Positions 8,531 to 16,354 of a stretch of DNA of 27,354 nt are shown piece by piece. The notes beneath the pieces are model-generated. The model did no database searches and had not been told where the DNA came from. It saw nothing but the letters and a program-made list of their open reading frames with translations. Made by a program: the position numbers and the translations under genes. Source of the stretch: JAGMDK01 sp023128695 (GTDB lineage: Bacteria; Planctomycetota; Phycisphaerae; UBA1845; Fen-1342); contig DAOVQG010000022.1 in the NCBI GenBank assembly GCA_030628805.1, positions 1-27,354 on the forward strand, read 5' to 3'. Position 1 is the stretch's first letter; the number at the start of each line of letters is the position of its first letter.

Positions 8531-8775
8531 TAGCGGCCGGCCCCCGTGCCGGCCGAATCACCGGCTGGAAGCCGGTGCCACACAACAATGTAGCGGCCGG
8601 CCCCCGTGCCGGCCGAATCACTGGCAAGATGCCGGTGCCACACAACAATGTAGCGGCTGGCCCCCGTGCCGGCCGAACCACCGGCTGGAAGCCGGTGCCA
8701 CACAATCCGGTGCCACACAATAATGTAGCGGCCGGGCTCCGTACCGGCCGAATCAGCGGAAAGATGCCGGCGTCC
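8531..8775. repeat. Tandem 60-bp array of the GTAGCGGCCGG family
   Basis: Three nearly identical 60-base units begin at 8531, 8591 and 8651; a fourth, more divergent unit begins near 8726. Each contains a palindromic core (CGGCCGGC ... GCCGGCCG) followed by a second smaller palindrome (ACCGGCTGGAAGCCGGT). The array fills much of the 8278-8802 gap between the stress protein and topoisomerase genes. Single or paired copies recur at 10723-10836, 15704-15832 and 27249-27275. The units have no unique spacers, so this is not a CRISPR array. Confidence 0.9.
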
Positions 8776-8802
8776 TCGGAAAACGCAGAATTGGAGCCAA
8801 GG

Positions 8803-10995
8803 ATGGCCACGACCCCTAAAGCTAAGACCCGTGAACATGAAACGCCCAGCTTGTTCGATCAGATTCCCGTGCGCACCATCCCCGTCGGAACCGTTGCCCA
8901 GCCGGCTTACGAGCCCGGCCTCGACGTCGAGGAGGACGAGCAAGCAAGCGCACAAGCGGTCAAGGCGCCGACTGCCCGACGTACTGCGAAGGCAGCCCCA
9001 GCCAAGCCTGCTGCACCGAAACGCAAGACCGCCAAGGTAGGATTGACCAAGAAACAGCCGGCGTCCCCCACCCCAAAATCCAAGGCGGAAGCGAAGCCGA
9101 CGGCACGACGATCGAAAGACAAACGCTCCCGCACCGTGACAGCGGAAAGCCTGGCCACACAGCAACGCTCCATCTCGGTCTCGGAATTCTTCGCTAAAAA
9201 CCGCCACTTGCTCGGCTTCGACAACAAACGCAAGGCCCTGCTGACCACGGTGAAGGAGGCGGTCGACAACAGCCTCGACGCCTGCGAGGAAGCCGGCCTT
9301 CTACCCGAGTTGCACATCAGAATCGATCAGCTCGCCGAGGAGCGTTTCCGCGTCACCGTCCGCGACAACGGCCCCGGGATCGTCAAGGCTCAAATCCCGA
9401 ACATCTTCGGCAAGCTGCTGTACGGCTCGAAGTTCCACCATTTGAAGATGTCGCGCGGGCAGCAGGGGATCGGCATTTCCGCCGCCGGCATGTACGGGCT
9501 GCTGACCACCGGCAAGAGCGTGCACGTCACCTCGCGGACCGGGCCGCGTAAGGAGGCCCACCACTTCCAGATTCAGATCGACACGGCCAAGAACCGGCCC
9601 GACGTCATCAAGGATGAGCCCGCCGAAGTGCCGTGGGAGCGCGGCACCGAGGTCAGCATCGAGCTGGTCGCCAGTTACGCCAAGGGCAAGCAGTCCGTGG
9701 ACGAGTACATCGAGCAGACCGCGATCGCCAACCCACATGCCGTGATTTACTACACTTCGCCGACGCGCGAGCACCGCGAGTTTCCGCGCGGCTGCGAGGA
9801 GCTACCCGTCGAGACGCGTGAAATCAAGCCGCATCCGCACGGCATCGAGCTCGGCGTGCTGATGAAGATGCTCAAGGAAGCCAAGGGCGTGAAGTTGGCC
9901 GACTTTTTGCAGCGCGAGTTCTGCCGCGTCTCGTCCGCCGGGGCACAGGCTATCTGTGATGCGGCCAACCTCAGCTCCAAGGCGGCCCCCAGCTCGATCG
10001 GCACGCACGATGTCGAGAAGCTGTACGAAGCCATGCAAAACACCAGGTTCAAGGCTCCGCCGACGAACTGCCTGGCTCCCATCGGCGTCCGCAACCTGCT
10101 GGCGGGTCTGCTCAAGGAGGTCAAGGCCGAGTTTTTCACCGCGACCACCCGCAGCCCCGCCGTCTATCGCGGTAATCCGTTCCAGATCGAGATCGCGCTG
10201 GCGTACGGCGGCAAACTGCCGGGCGACAAGACCGCTCGCGTGATCCGCTTCGCGAACCGCGTGCCGCTCTTGTACCAGCAGTCCGGCTGCGCGGCGTTCA
10301 AGTCCGTGCTCGACGTGGATTGGCGAAATTACGGCTGTTCGCAACCCTCCGGCAGCCTCCCGGTCGGCCCGCTGGTGGTCATGGTCCACATGGCCAGCGT
10401 CTGGGTGCCGTTCACGAGCGAAAGCAAGGAGGCGATCGCGGATTACGACGAGATTCGCAAGGAGATGCGGCTGGCGATCCAGGAGTGCGGCCGCAAGCTC
10501 GCGACCTACGTCCGCCGGCGGCGGCGTCAGAAGCTGGAGGCCCAACGCCGAGACATTTTCAGCCGTTACATCCCCGACGTGGCGGAGGCCCTGGCCAACC
10601 TCACCAGCGGCAGCGAGGAGCGCCTGCTACGCGACCTGCGAGCCATCGCCCGCCACCGCACGGCGGAAGCCGACGTCGAGTTGGACGAGGACGGCAAGCC
10701 CATTGCAGAACCGGTCTCTGATGTAGCGGCCGGCCCCCGTGCCGGCCGGCCGACGAGCCGCGGACTTCAGTCCGCGCGGGCTAAAGCCCGCGGCTCTTCA
10801 GTAAATAAAGTAGCGGCCGGCCCCCGTGCCGGCCGTGATGTCGGCGATGCCGACACCGACACCCTCAACGGCGACGACAGCACGATCATCGTCCCAGATA
10901 ACGAGACGCCGGAGGTCCTGGAGGAGTTGTTCGAGGGGAATGGGAACGGGCCTGGAAAACGCCGCCGCAACAACTCCCGGCGGCGTTCAAAGTAG
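8803..10995 (+). CDS. top6B: DNA topoisomerase VI subunit B
   Basis: The 730-residue product is the ATPase subunit of type IIB topoisomerase, which relaxes and decatenates DNA together with the Spo11-like A subunit. The GHKL fold begins near residue 125 (SVSEFFAKNR). The N-box is E152-x3-N156 in KEAVDNSLDACEEAG, the D188-NGPGI loop follows, and the ATP-lid motif is RGQQGIGIS (218-226). The H2TH and transducer regions follow, with the VPFTSESKEAI segment near 545. The N-terminal 120 residues are a lysine-, alanine- and proline-rich, histone-H1-like tail. Residues about 641-678 are the translation of dispersed repeats read in frame, so the C-terminal tail is partly repeat-derived. ATG 8803 has GGAG seven bases upstream; the open frame extends upstream only through repeats. 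No A-subunit gene is adjacent. Confidence 0.93.
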   Translation: MATTPKAKTREHETPSLFDQIPVRTIPVGTVAQPAYEPGLDVEEDEQASAQAVKAPTARRTAKAAPAKPAAPKRKTAKVGLTKKQPASPTPKSKAEAKPTARRSKDKRSRTVTAESLATQQRSISVSEFFAKNRHLLGFDNKRKALLTTVKEAVDNSLDACEEAGLLPELHIRIDQLAEERFRVTVRDNGPGIVKAQIPNIFGKLLYGSKFHHLKMSRGQQGIGISAAGMYGLLTTGKSVHVTSRTGPRKEAHHFQIQIDTAKNRPDVIKDEPAEVPWERGTEVSIELVASYAKGKQSVDEYIEQTAIANPHAVIYYTSPTREHREFPRGCEELPVETREIKPHPHGIELGVLMKMLKEAKGVKLADFLQREFCRVSSAGAQAICDAANLSSKAAPSSIGTHDVEKLYEAMQNTRFKAPPTNCLAPIGVRNLLAGLLKEVKAEFFTATTRSPAVYRGNPFQIEIALAYGGKLPGDKTARVIRFANRVPLLYQQSGCAAFKSVLDVDWRNYGCSQPSGSLPVGPLVVMVHMASVWVPFTSESKEAIADYDEIRKEMRLAIQECGRKLATYVRRRRRQKLEAQRRDIFSRYIPDVAEALANLTSGSEERLLRDLRAIARHRTAEADVELDEDGKPIAEPVSDVAAGPRAGRPTSRGLQSARAKARGSSVNKVAAGPRAGRDVGDADTDTLNGDDSTIIVPDNETPEVLEELFEGNGNGPGKRRRNNSRRRSK
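10723..10836. repeat. Dispersed repeats inside the top6B coding sequence
   Basis: Two copies of the GTAGCGGCCGGCCCCCGTGC element (from 10723 and from 10810) bracket one copy of the AGCCGCGGACTTCAGTCCGC element (about 10756-10800). All three are read in the top6B frame without a stop. Confidence 0.92.
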
Positions 10996-11023
10996 GCGTA
11001 TAATAACCACGTGGAGGTGTGCA

Positions 11024-11239
11024 ATGACCTACCGTGGAATCGTCAAGGACGGCGTCGTGGTGCTGCCCGGAGATGCCAAGTTGCCGGAAGGTACCGAGGT
11101 GCGTATTGAACCGGTGTTCATCCCTGACGAAACGACAGCCCCGTTGTCTGAACGGCTCTGGCGTCTGGCCGGCTGGGCAAGTGATCTTCCGTCGGACCTG
11201 GCCCGCAATCACGACCAATATCGCAGAGCCTGCACGTGA
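11024..11239 (+). CDS. AF2212-like (DUF104-type) small antitoxin-like protein
   Basis: The 71-residue protein starts MTYRGIVKDGVVVLP, followed by KLPEGTEVRIEP, the beta-hairpin pattern of AF2212/DUF104-type proteins. Its LAGWASDLPSDLARNHDQY segment matches the tail that such proteins use in front of PIN-domain (VapC) toxin genes. The start has a strong GGAGG site (11013-11017), and TATAAT lies at 10999-11004. The usual partner, a PIN ribonuclease gene, is absent. Instead its TGA overlaps the GTG of a 31-codon frame, which in turn overlaps a DUF4209 gene. It may therefore be an antitoxin re-used as a regulator of that gene, or an orphan. The family match is good; the function here is inference. 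Confidence 0.8.
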   Translation: MTYRGIVKDGVVVLPGDAKLPEGTEVRIEPVFIPDETTAPLSERLWRLAGWASDLPSDLARNHDQYRRACT

Positions 11240-11331
11240 AGAAGAAGTCCAAGCGCTCCACCTGCAAGTACATCCGACGAGCGAAATCACAACCGACTGG
11301 GCCAAGCCTGTTCGAGGGGAGTGATGAATGA
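11236..11331 (+). CDS. Putative 31-residue basic peptide
   Basis: A GTG-started frame begins in a GTGA overlap with the AF2212-like gene (stop at 11237-11239) and ends in an ATGA overlap with the DUF4209 gene (start at 11328). The peptide is strongly basic at its N terminus (KKKSKRSTCKYIRR) and has no recognised domain. The double overlap suggests translational coupling. It could equally be a chance frame that fills the 88-base gap. A GAGGGGAG site for the next gene lies inside it. Confidence 0.35.
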   Translation: MKKKSKRSTCKYIRRAKSQPTGPSLFEGSDE

Positions 11332-13187
11332 GTGACGCACCGCAGCCCATCACCGTGCCAGCGTTCCTCCAGAAGATTCTCGACGAGTATGACGCAAGGG
11401 ACGAGGACTTCCATGAGTATGAGCTGTCGGTAGCGCTGGAAAAGACTGCCCAAGCCCACAAGCCGCTAAGCGAGGGACACTGGCGGGGTTATATGGCGGC
11501 AAGATGGGCGTTCTTTTTCAATCACTCGCAGCCCGGCGAGGCGAGCGAATGGGGCACGTACTTTGGCCCGGTGTGGACCATAAAGCGGGAAGACGGCAAC
11601 ATGGTCTACAAGCCCGACCTCAGACAGATCGACGCGGAGATCGTACGCCATTGGGAGCAACGTCGGGATCAGGTACGGCACCCCGTGATGCGCGCCAGAT
11701 ACGCCGATCTCCTGTGGGACTTCCGCAAACACGTCACCGGAGAGCGTGCGAAGGTCGAGGACGCCCGGATGGCGATCGATGCCTACGTTGACGCGATCCA
11801 TAGGGCGACTCCGGAGCACGCGATCGACAACATCCACCGGCTGATGCGGTCTCTGGAGCTGGCGATCAGCATCAGCGATGTCGATCGGGTCAAGGTCGTG
11901 CGAGATGCGATGTTCACGCTCTACGACAAGATCGTGGACCCAGCTATGGACGGGAGCTGGCCTTGGTTGTTTGACATGCTATACGCCAACAAGAAGGTGC
12001 CCGTGACTGACGAGCAGCGGCAGCACATGATCGATTCGTTGGAGGGCATACTGAAGCACTGTGCGAACCCCAACGAGAAGGGGAGCCTCAGACCGTGCGG
12101 CGCGGAATCTGCTGCTCAACGACTTGCAGTCCATTACTCGAAGGAGAATCGTCCGGATGATGTGCGACGCGTCATTCGGACCTGGGGCGAGTTCTTCATT
12201 CACCTGTCACGGATCGCGCAGGGTATTGTGTCGATCAGCTGGCTCCAGAAGGTCCACGATAGTTACCGGAAGCACGGGATGCACGCGGAGGCAGATCAGG
12301 TGCTCCTGCTCTATAAGGAGAAAGGGAAGGAGGCTGAGGGGCAGATGGCCAGCATTCGGGTGGATGTGCCTGTGGACAAGGAGGCGGTGGACAAAGCGCT
12401 CGACGAACTCACGTCCAAAGGCGTCGAGGCCGCCCTGACGAGTGTGGCCACCGCCTTCGTTCCGAGTGCCAGCCGTGCTCGGGAACTGCTGACGGATCTG
12501 CACGAAGGCGGCAGTTCGATCATGGCCCACTTCGGAATTCGCATCCTGGGCGATCAGCAGGTGCTTGCTGATATCGGGTCCATGGAGTTGGACCTCGACG
12601 GACGTGTCATACATCAACTATCGCAGGAGATGGATATCGGCTGGCGTTTTCTCGCGCTGGCGCTGAATCGGATTCGCGAGAAATTCTCCGCGACGGCGGA
12701 TACCCTGCTCGACTTCATTCGTCCTGGCGCGCTTTTCGACCCCATACGGGAGCCACTCCTGCGGCAAGGGTTTGAGGCGTACTTGCAGGACGATCACGTC
12801 AAAGCGGTGCACGTCCTTGTGCCCCAGATCGAGGCGATGCTCCGCAAGCTACTCGGCAATCTCGGACAGCCAACGAGCAAACGCATGCGATCGACGAAAG
12901 GAGTGATGCAGGAGAAGACGCTCACTGACATATTGGAGCAGGAGCCCGCCGTGGCCGCGTTCTTCAAGGAGAACGGCCTTGAGGACTGGCACACCTACTT
13001 GCGGATGTTCCTGACCGACCCACGCGGATGGAACCTGCGGAATCGCCTCGCCCACGGTCTGATGGCCCCACACGAATTCTCCCGACAGGTCAGCGATTGG
13101 GTGCTACATGCAATCCTCATGTTGGGGCTCCTGAGGGCTAAACCCGGCGAACAGGAAGGACAAGAGAGCAATGATCGCGAAGCTTGA
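11328..13187 (+). CDS. DUF4209 protein with HEPN-like RNxxxHG motif, copy 1
   Basis: The 619-residue protein ends in a DUF4209 domain (about 490-605) whose hallmark RNxxxHG is present as R571-NRLA-H576-G. This is the same spacing as the RX4H catalytic motif of HEPN ribonucleases. The long helical N-terminal part has WGTYFGP (near 72), a YADLLWDF-KHVTGE segment and a mid-region MEL-DLDGR-IH strand. All of these recur in the 600-residue protein at 25081-26883. No signal peptide or membrane helix is visible, so it is probably cytoplasmic. ATG 11328 overlaps the stop of the 31-codon frame and follows GAGGGGAG. HEPN proteins often cleave RNA in toxin-antitoxin and defence systems; that role is inferred here and has not been shown for this family from the sequence. 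Confidence 0.78.
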   Translation: MSDAPQPITVPAFLQKILDEYDARDEDFHEYELSVALEKTAQAHKPLSEGHWRGYMAARWAFFFNHSQPGEASEWGTYFGPVWTIKREDGNMVYKPDLRQIDAEIVRHWEQRRDQVRHPVMRARYADLLWDFRKHVTGERAKVEDARMAIDAYVDAIHRATPEHAIDNIHRLMRSLELAISISDVDRVKVVRDAMFTLYDKIVDPAMDGSWPWLFDMLYANKKVPVTDEQRQHMIDSLEGILKHCANPNEKGSLRPCGAESAAQRLAVHYSKENRPDDVRRVIRTWGEFFIHLSRIAQGIVSISWLQKVHDSYRKHGMHAEADQVLLLYKEKGKEAEGQMASIRVDVPVDKEAVDKALDELTSKGVEAALTSVATAFVPSASRARELLTDLHEGGSSIMAHFGIRILGDQQVLADIGSMELDLDGRVIHQLSQEMDIGWRFLALALNRIREKFSATADTLLDFIRPGALFDPIREPLLRQGFEAYLQDDHVKAVHVLVPQIEAMLRKLLGNLGQPTSKRMRSTKGVMQEKTLTDILEQEPAVAAFFKENGLEDWHTYLRMFLTDPRGWNLRNRLAHGLMAPHEFSRQVSDWVLHAILMLGLLRAKPGEQEGQESNDREA

Positions 13188-13224
13188 ACGAGTATCACTG
13201 CGTGTGGTCTGGATGAACGAGTCC

Positions 13225-13531
13225 GTAGGGTCCGCTTTGCGGACCTTTCACCATTTCGCGATCAGGTGGTCCGCACAGCGGACCCTACCCGGTTCTTCGT
13301 GGTCTTCGTGCCCTTCGTGGTTCAATGTTCCACCACGAAGGGCACGAAGTACACGAAGTCGGGGAGGGTGGACACGAATGTTGCGACGATTCGTGTCCCC
13401 CAACGCTAAAGCGATGGGCCACCCACGCAATGGAAAATCCACGCGAGCGGACAACAAAATGACTAATAACAGTGTAGGTCGAGTCCTCGACCCGACGAAT
13501 TCAGAAAGTGTCGGGTCGAGAACCTGACCTG
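13225..13531. repeat. Three successive inverted repeats in a gene-free stretch
   Basis: Between the DUF4209 stop (13187) and the fumarase gene (13693) there is no convincing gene. The stretch holds three different hairpins. The first has arms at 13225-13245 and 13268-13288 (one mismatch, GTAGGGTCCGC family). The second has arms at 13295-13320 and 13333-13358 (CTTCGTG family, as at 1146). The third has arms at 13474-13496 and 13510-13531 (GTAGGTCGAG family, related to 27129-27194). Confidence 0.88.
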
Positions 13532-13692
13532 CGTGGCTCAGAAGCTCGAACTGCCTCTAGCGATACGCGTCGAGAATCCGGTGCGCTGGAGCGCGATGGC
13601 TGTTGACGACGCGCTCGCCGCGCCTCAGAATCGTGCGCTGTTTCTCGAATTGTGGAACGTGCTCCATTCCCGAAATCCGCAAAGAGGTAGTT

Positions 13693-14568
13693 ATGCAAGA
13701 CAGCACTGAACGCCTGGTCGAATTGATCAAATCCACGTCCACGGATTTGTCGCCGGACGTGGAGCAGGCCCTGCGCGACGCCGTCGCGCGGGAAGCGGAT
13801 GATTCCGCCGCCCAGGGGGCTTTGAATACCATTATGGAAAACGTGCGGATGTCACGCGCGACGGCCCGGCCCATCTGTCAGGACACCGGCACGCCGATCT
13901 TCTACGTCTGGCATCCCGAGGGCTTCTCGCAGCGCAAGCTGGCCGAGCAGATCAAAAACGCCCTCCGCATAGCAACTGAGAAGGCCTACCTGCGCCCCAA
14001 CGCCGTCGCCGCTCTGTCCGGCCAGAACTCCGGCGACAACTCCGGGGTGGACTTCCCCACCATCCACTTCCACGAGTGGGAGCACGACTACCTGAAGATC
14101 GCCCTGATGCTCAAGGGCGGCGGGTGCGAGAACTGCGGCGTCCAATACAGCATTCCCTCGCCGGAGTTGGCCGCCGGCCGCGACCTTCAGGGCGTCCGCA
14201 AGGCCGTCCTCACCGCCGCCTGCCAGGCCCAGGGTTTCGGCTGCGCCCCCGGCATCCTCGGCGTGGGCATCGGCGGCGACCGGGCCACGGGCGTCATCAA
14301 GGCGAAAGAGCAGCTTTTCCGCCCCCTGACCGACAACAACCCCGATCCAGAACTGGACGCGATGGAGAAGCAGCTACACCAGGAAATCAACGAGCTCAAC
14401 ATCGGCCCCATGGGCTTCGGCGGCAAGACCACCGTCCTCGGCGTGAAAATGGCCGAGCTGCACCGCCTGCCCGCCTCCTTCTTCGTCTCCATCGCCTACA
14501 TGTGCTGGGCCGATCGACGAAAAACCATGACCATCAAAAACGGCAACGTCGAAATCACGGCACCCTAG
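13693..14568 (+). CDS. Class I fumarate hydratase, alpha subunit
   Basis: The 291-residue product is the iron-sulphur subunit of a two-subunit class I fumarase (or the closely related tartrate dehydratase), which interconverts fumarate and malate in the citric acid cycle. Conserved cysteines likely to hold the [4Fe-4S] cluster are C62 in ICQDTGTP, C145/C148 in KGGGCENCG and C184 in GFGCAPGILG. GVGIGGDRA and FGGKTTVLGVK follow as expected. The ATG at 13693 has an AAAGAGG site; upstream in-frame codons look like repeat sequence. The beta-subunit gene follows 226 bases downstream, separated by a minisatellite. Fumarase is more likely than tartrate dehydratase for a single housekeeping copy, but the sequence alone does not settle this. 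Confidence 0.9.
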   Translation: MQDSTERLVELIKSTSTDLSPDVEQALRDAVAREADDSAAQGALNTIMENVRMSRATARPICQDTGTPIFYVWHPEGFSQRKLAEQIKNALRIATEKAYLRPNAVAALSGQNSGDNSGVDFPTIHFHEWEHDYLKIALMLKGGGCENCGVQYSIPSPELAAGRDLQGVRKAVLTAACQAQGFGCAPGILGVGIGGDRATGVIKAKEQLFRPLTDNNPDPELDAMEKQLHQEINELNIGPMGFGGKTTVLGVKMAELHRLPASFFVSIAYMCWADRRKTMTIKNGNVEITAP

Positions 14569-14572
14569 GAGA

Positions 14573-14770
14573 GTGGGAACGTGGGAACGTGGGAACGTGG
14601 GAACGAGTAGGGATACTGACCGGAACCCGATGAGGACGCTATCGTACATTCCCACATTCCCACGTTCCCACGTTCCCACATTCCCACGTTCCCACGTTCC
14701 CACGTTCTCACGTTCCCACGTTCCCACGTTCTCACGTTCCCACGTTCCCACGTTCCCACGTTCCCACGTT
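14573..14770. repeat. Octanucleotide minisatellite with inverted arms
   Basis: Four copies of GTGGGAAC run from 14573 to 14605. About fifteen copies of the reverse complement unit TTCCCACG, with scattered C-to-T and G-to-A variants, run from 14647 to 14770. The two blocks can pair as a long hairpin. Since 24 bases equal three units, the sequence stays open in several frames and gives an artificial HVPTFPRS-type repeat peptide. It lies exactly between the two fumarase subunit genes. Confidence 0.95.
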
Positions 14771-14794
14771 ATCACCACGCACGGAGTCCAACCT

Positions 14795-15412
14795 ATGACC
14801 ACCAAACTAACCATCCCCATCAGCGAAGAGCAAATCCGCGGCCTGAAGATCGGCGACCAAGTGCTACTCAACGGCGTGATCTTCACCGGCCGCGACGCCG
14901 CTCATAAGTACATGAGCGACAACTTCATCAAGGGCTCGTGCCCCGACGCCGAAAAGGAGATGTACGAAATTCTCAGGAACGGCCTCGCCGGCGGGGTGAT
15001 CTACCACTGCGGCCCCGTGGTGCGCAAGCGCGACGACGGCAAGTACGAGTTCGTCGCCGCCGGCCCGACCACCAGCATCCGCGAGGAGCCCTACCAGGCC
15101 GATGTCATCGGGCACTTCGGCCTCCGAGCCGTGATCGGCAAGGGCGGCATGCGCGACAAGACGCTCGCCGGCTGCCAAGAGCACGGCGCGGTCTACCTCC
15201 ACGCCATCGGCGGCGCCGCCACGCTCATCGCCGAGAGCGTCAAGGAAGTGCTCAACGTGCACAAGCTCGATTTCGGCGTCCCGGAAGCCTTCTGGGAGAT
15301 CCGCGTCGAGGACTTTCCGTGCGTTGTCACGATGGATTCGCATGGCCAAAGCCTGCACGACAAGGTGCGGGCCGATTCCGAGCGGAAGCTCCAAGCCATC
15401 CTGGCAGGCTGA
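14795..15412 (+). CDS. Class I fumarate hydratase, beta subunit
   Basis: The 205-residue product matches the C-terminal (beta) domain of class I fumarases, which completes the active site with the alpha subunit. Motifs seen include GDQVLLNGVIFTGRDAAHK near the start, IYHCGPVV, AGPTTSIRE, IGKGGM and YLHAIGGAA. Length is normal for the separate beta subunit. The ATG at 14795 follows GGAG (14783-14786); the open frame that extends further upstream is the minisatellite and is not part of the protein. Alpha and beta are probably cotranscribed, although transcription must pass the repeat hairpin. Confidence 0.92.
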   Translation: MTTKLTIPISEEQIRGLKIGDQVLLNGVIFTGRDAAHKYMSDNFIKGSCPDAEKEMYEILRNGLAGGVIYHCGPVVRKRDDGKYEFVAAGPTTSIREEPYQADVIGHFGLRAVIGKGGMRDKTLAGCQEHGAVYLHAIGGAATLIAESVKEVLNVHKLDFGVPEAFWEIRVEDFPCVVTMDSHGQSLHDKVRADSERKLQAILAG

Positions 15413-15470
15413 AGGCGATGCCACGGGCCAGCGGCTCGCCACTGACCGAAGCCGCCGGTCGCTCAGCCGT

Positions 15471-15683
15471 TCACCTTTCGCCGCGTGCCCGGCCGGCGTC
15501 TTCGTGCGCTATGCCCAGGATCAGGGCCACGCCGACCCCCAGCACCGTCACGATCGTCTCCTCGCTGAGGGCCAGTCCGGCCTGGGCCGCGTATGCAACA
15601 ACTACAGTCGCCAACGCCACTTGTACCTTTCGGCTCTTGAGCGGCCACAACCACCGCCGCCACGTGATCTTCTTCGCAGTCAT
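15471..15683 (-). CDS. Small two-helix membrane protein, holin-like
   Basis: This 70-residue protein has a basic N terminus (TAKKITWRRW), a hydrophobic stretch at about 21-38, a short turn around LSEE, a second hydrophobic stretch at about 44-59 and a charged tail. That is the shape of small phage holins, but there is no sequence signature to prove it. The ATG at 15683 has a strong GGAGG site. It is the last gene of the Mu-like head module and is separated from the lipoprotein gene by a cluster of dispersed repeats. A general small membrane protein is the alternative. Confidence 0.6.
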   Translation of the reverse strand: MTAKKITWRRWLWPLKSRKVQVALATVVVAYAAQAGLALSEETIVTVLGVGVALILGIAHEDAGRARGER

Positions 15684-15703
15684 GTAAACCTCCGGCGGAA
15701 TTA

Positions 15704-15832
15704 TGTAGCGGCCGGGCTCTGTCCCGGCCGTAGAAGTAAGATGTAGCGGCCGGGCCCCGTACCGGCCGAACCACCGGCAAGATGCCGGTGCCACACGAAG
15801 ATGTAGCGGCCGGGCTCTGTCCCGGCCGGTGA
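15704..15832. repeat. Three dispersed GTAGCGGCCGG elements inside the phage operon
   Basis: Three copies of the palindromic GTAGCGGCCGGG element (starting near 15704, 15742 and 15803) occupy the gap between the membrane protein and lipoprotein genes. The middle one is followed by the ACCGGCAAGATGCCGGT small palindrome, as in the array at 8531. Confidence 0.9.
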
Positions 15833-15883
15833 TAAAGTAACAAAGTAACAAGGTCTAGTTTCCAGTTTCTAGTTTCTAGTCCC

Positions 15884-16354
15884 CTATTCTTCTGGTGCGA
15901 CAACGTGTTTCCCGGCCTGCGCCGCGAGGCCTTGTTTGGCCCGGTCGATGCGAGCTTCGGCGGACTTGATCAAGAGGTCAATCATGGATTGCTCGCTGAA
16001 CAACTTCGCATCGACGCCGATGATGCGCAATGCTTTGGCCCGCTCGTGTTGCAGAGCCCAGAACTCGATCAGGTCGCGGTCGTTCCAGACTTCGTTCAAG
16101 GCCGCCCGTTGTGCGGGCGACAGCTCCGCCTCCGCCGTCTCCAGTCGCCGCAACAGGTCGCGGTAGAGCAGAATACAGAGCGCTTCGTGCTGCCGGTCGA
16201 AGACGGCCTGCTGGACCTGGTCCGCCCGGCGTTGCGTTTCGAGTGCCACCCGCAGCGATTCGCGCGAGCACCCGCCTGCCGCCAGGCAGACCAGCAGGCT
16301 TATGCTACTCCACACTTTGACTATCCGGATTGCACGTGTAAAACCGCGCTTCAT
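15884..16354 (-). CDS. Small lipoprotein of the head-gene operon
   Basis: The 156-residue product begins with a basic segment and a hydrophobic helix ending in LAAGG-C29, a plausible lipobox, so the mature protein should be attached to a membrane by lipid. The remainder is helical and rich in Arg, Glu and Ala (around RRLETAEAELSPAQRAALNEV), with no family I recognise. The ATG at 16354 has GGGAGG upstream and overlaps the preceding gene's stop in an ATGA arrangement, which ties it to the phage operon. A spanin-like role in lysis is possible because it precedes a holin-like gene, but this is a guess from position. Confidence 0.65.
   Translation of the reverse strand: MKRGFTRAIRIVKVWSSISLLVCLAAGGCSRESLRVALETQRRADQVQQAVFDRQHEALCILLYRDLLRRLETAEAELSPAQRAALNEVWNDRDLIEFWALQHERAKALRIIGVDAKLFSEQSMIDLLIKSAEARIDRAKQGLAAQAGKHVVAPEE

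Noticed and set aside
8531..8775. Possible CRISPR array
   Set aside because: Units are contiguous 60-mers without unique spacers, and no cas genes are nearby.
8407..8802. Upstream in-frame extension of top6B by 132 codons
   Set aside because: It translates the 60-bp repeat array, while ATG 8803 has a good ribosome site and starts the family-like tail.
13171..13527. 118-codon plus-strand frame after the first DUF4209 gene
   Set aside because: It is made almost entirely of three inverted repeats.
14573..14794. N-terminal repeat domain (HVPTFPRS) on the fumarase beta subunit
   Set aside because: It is translation of the octamer minisatellite; the family start and ribosome site are at 14795.
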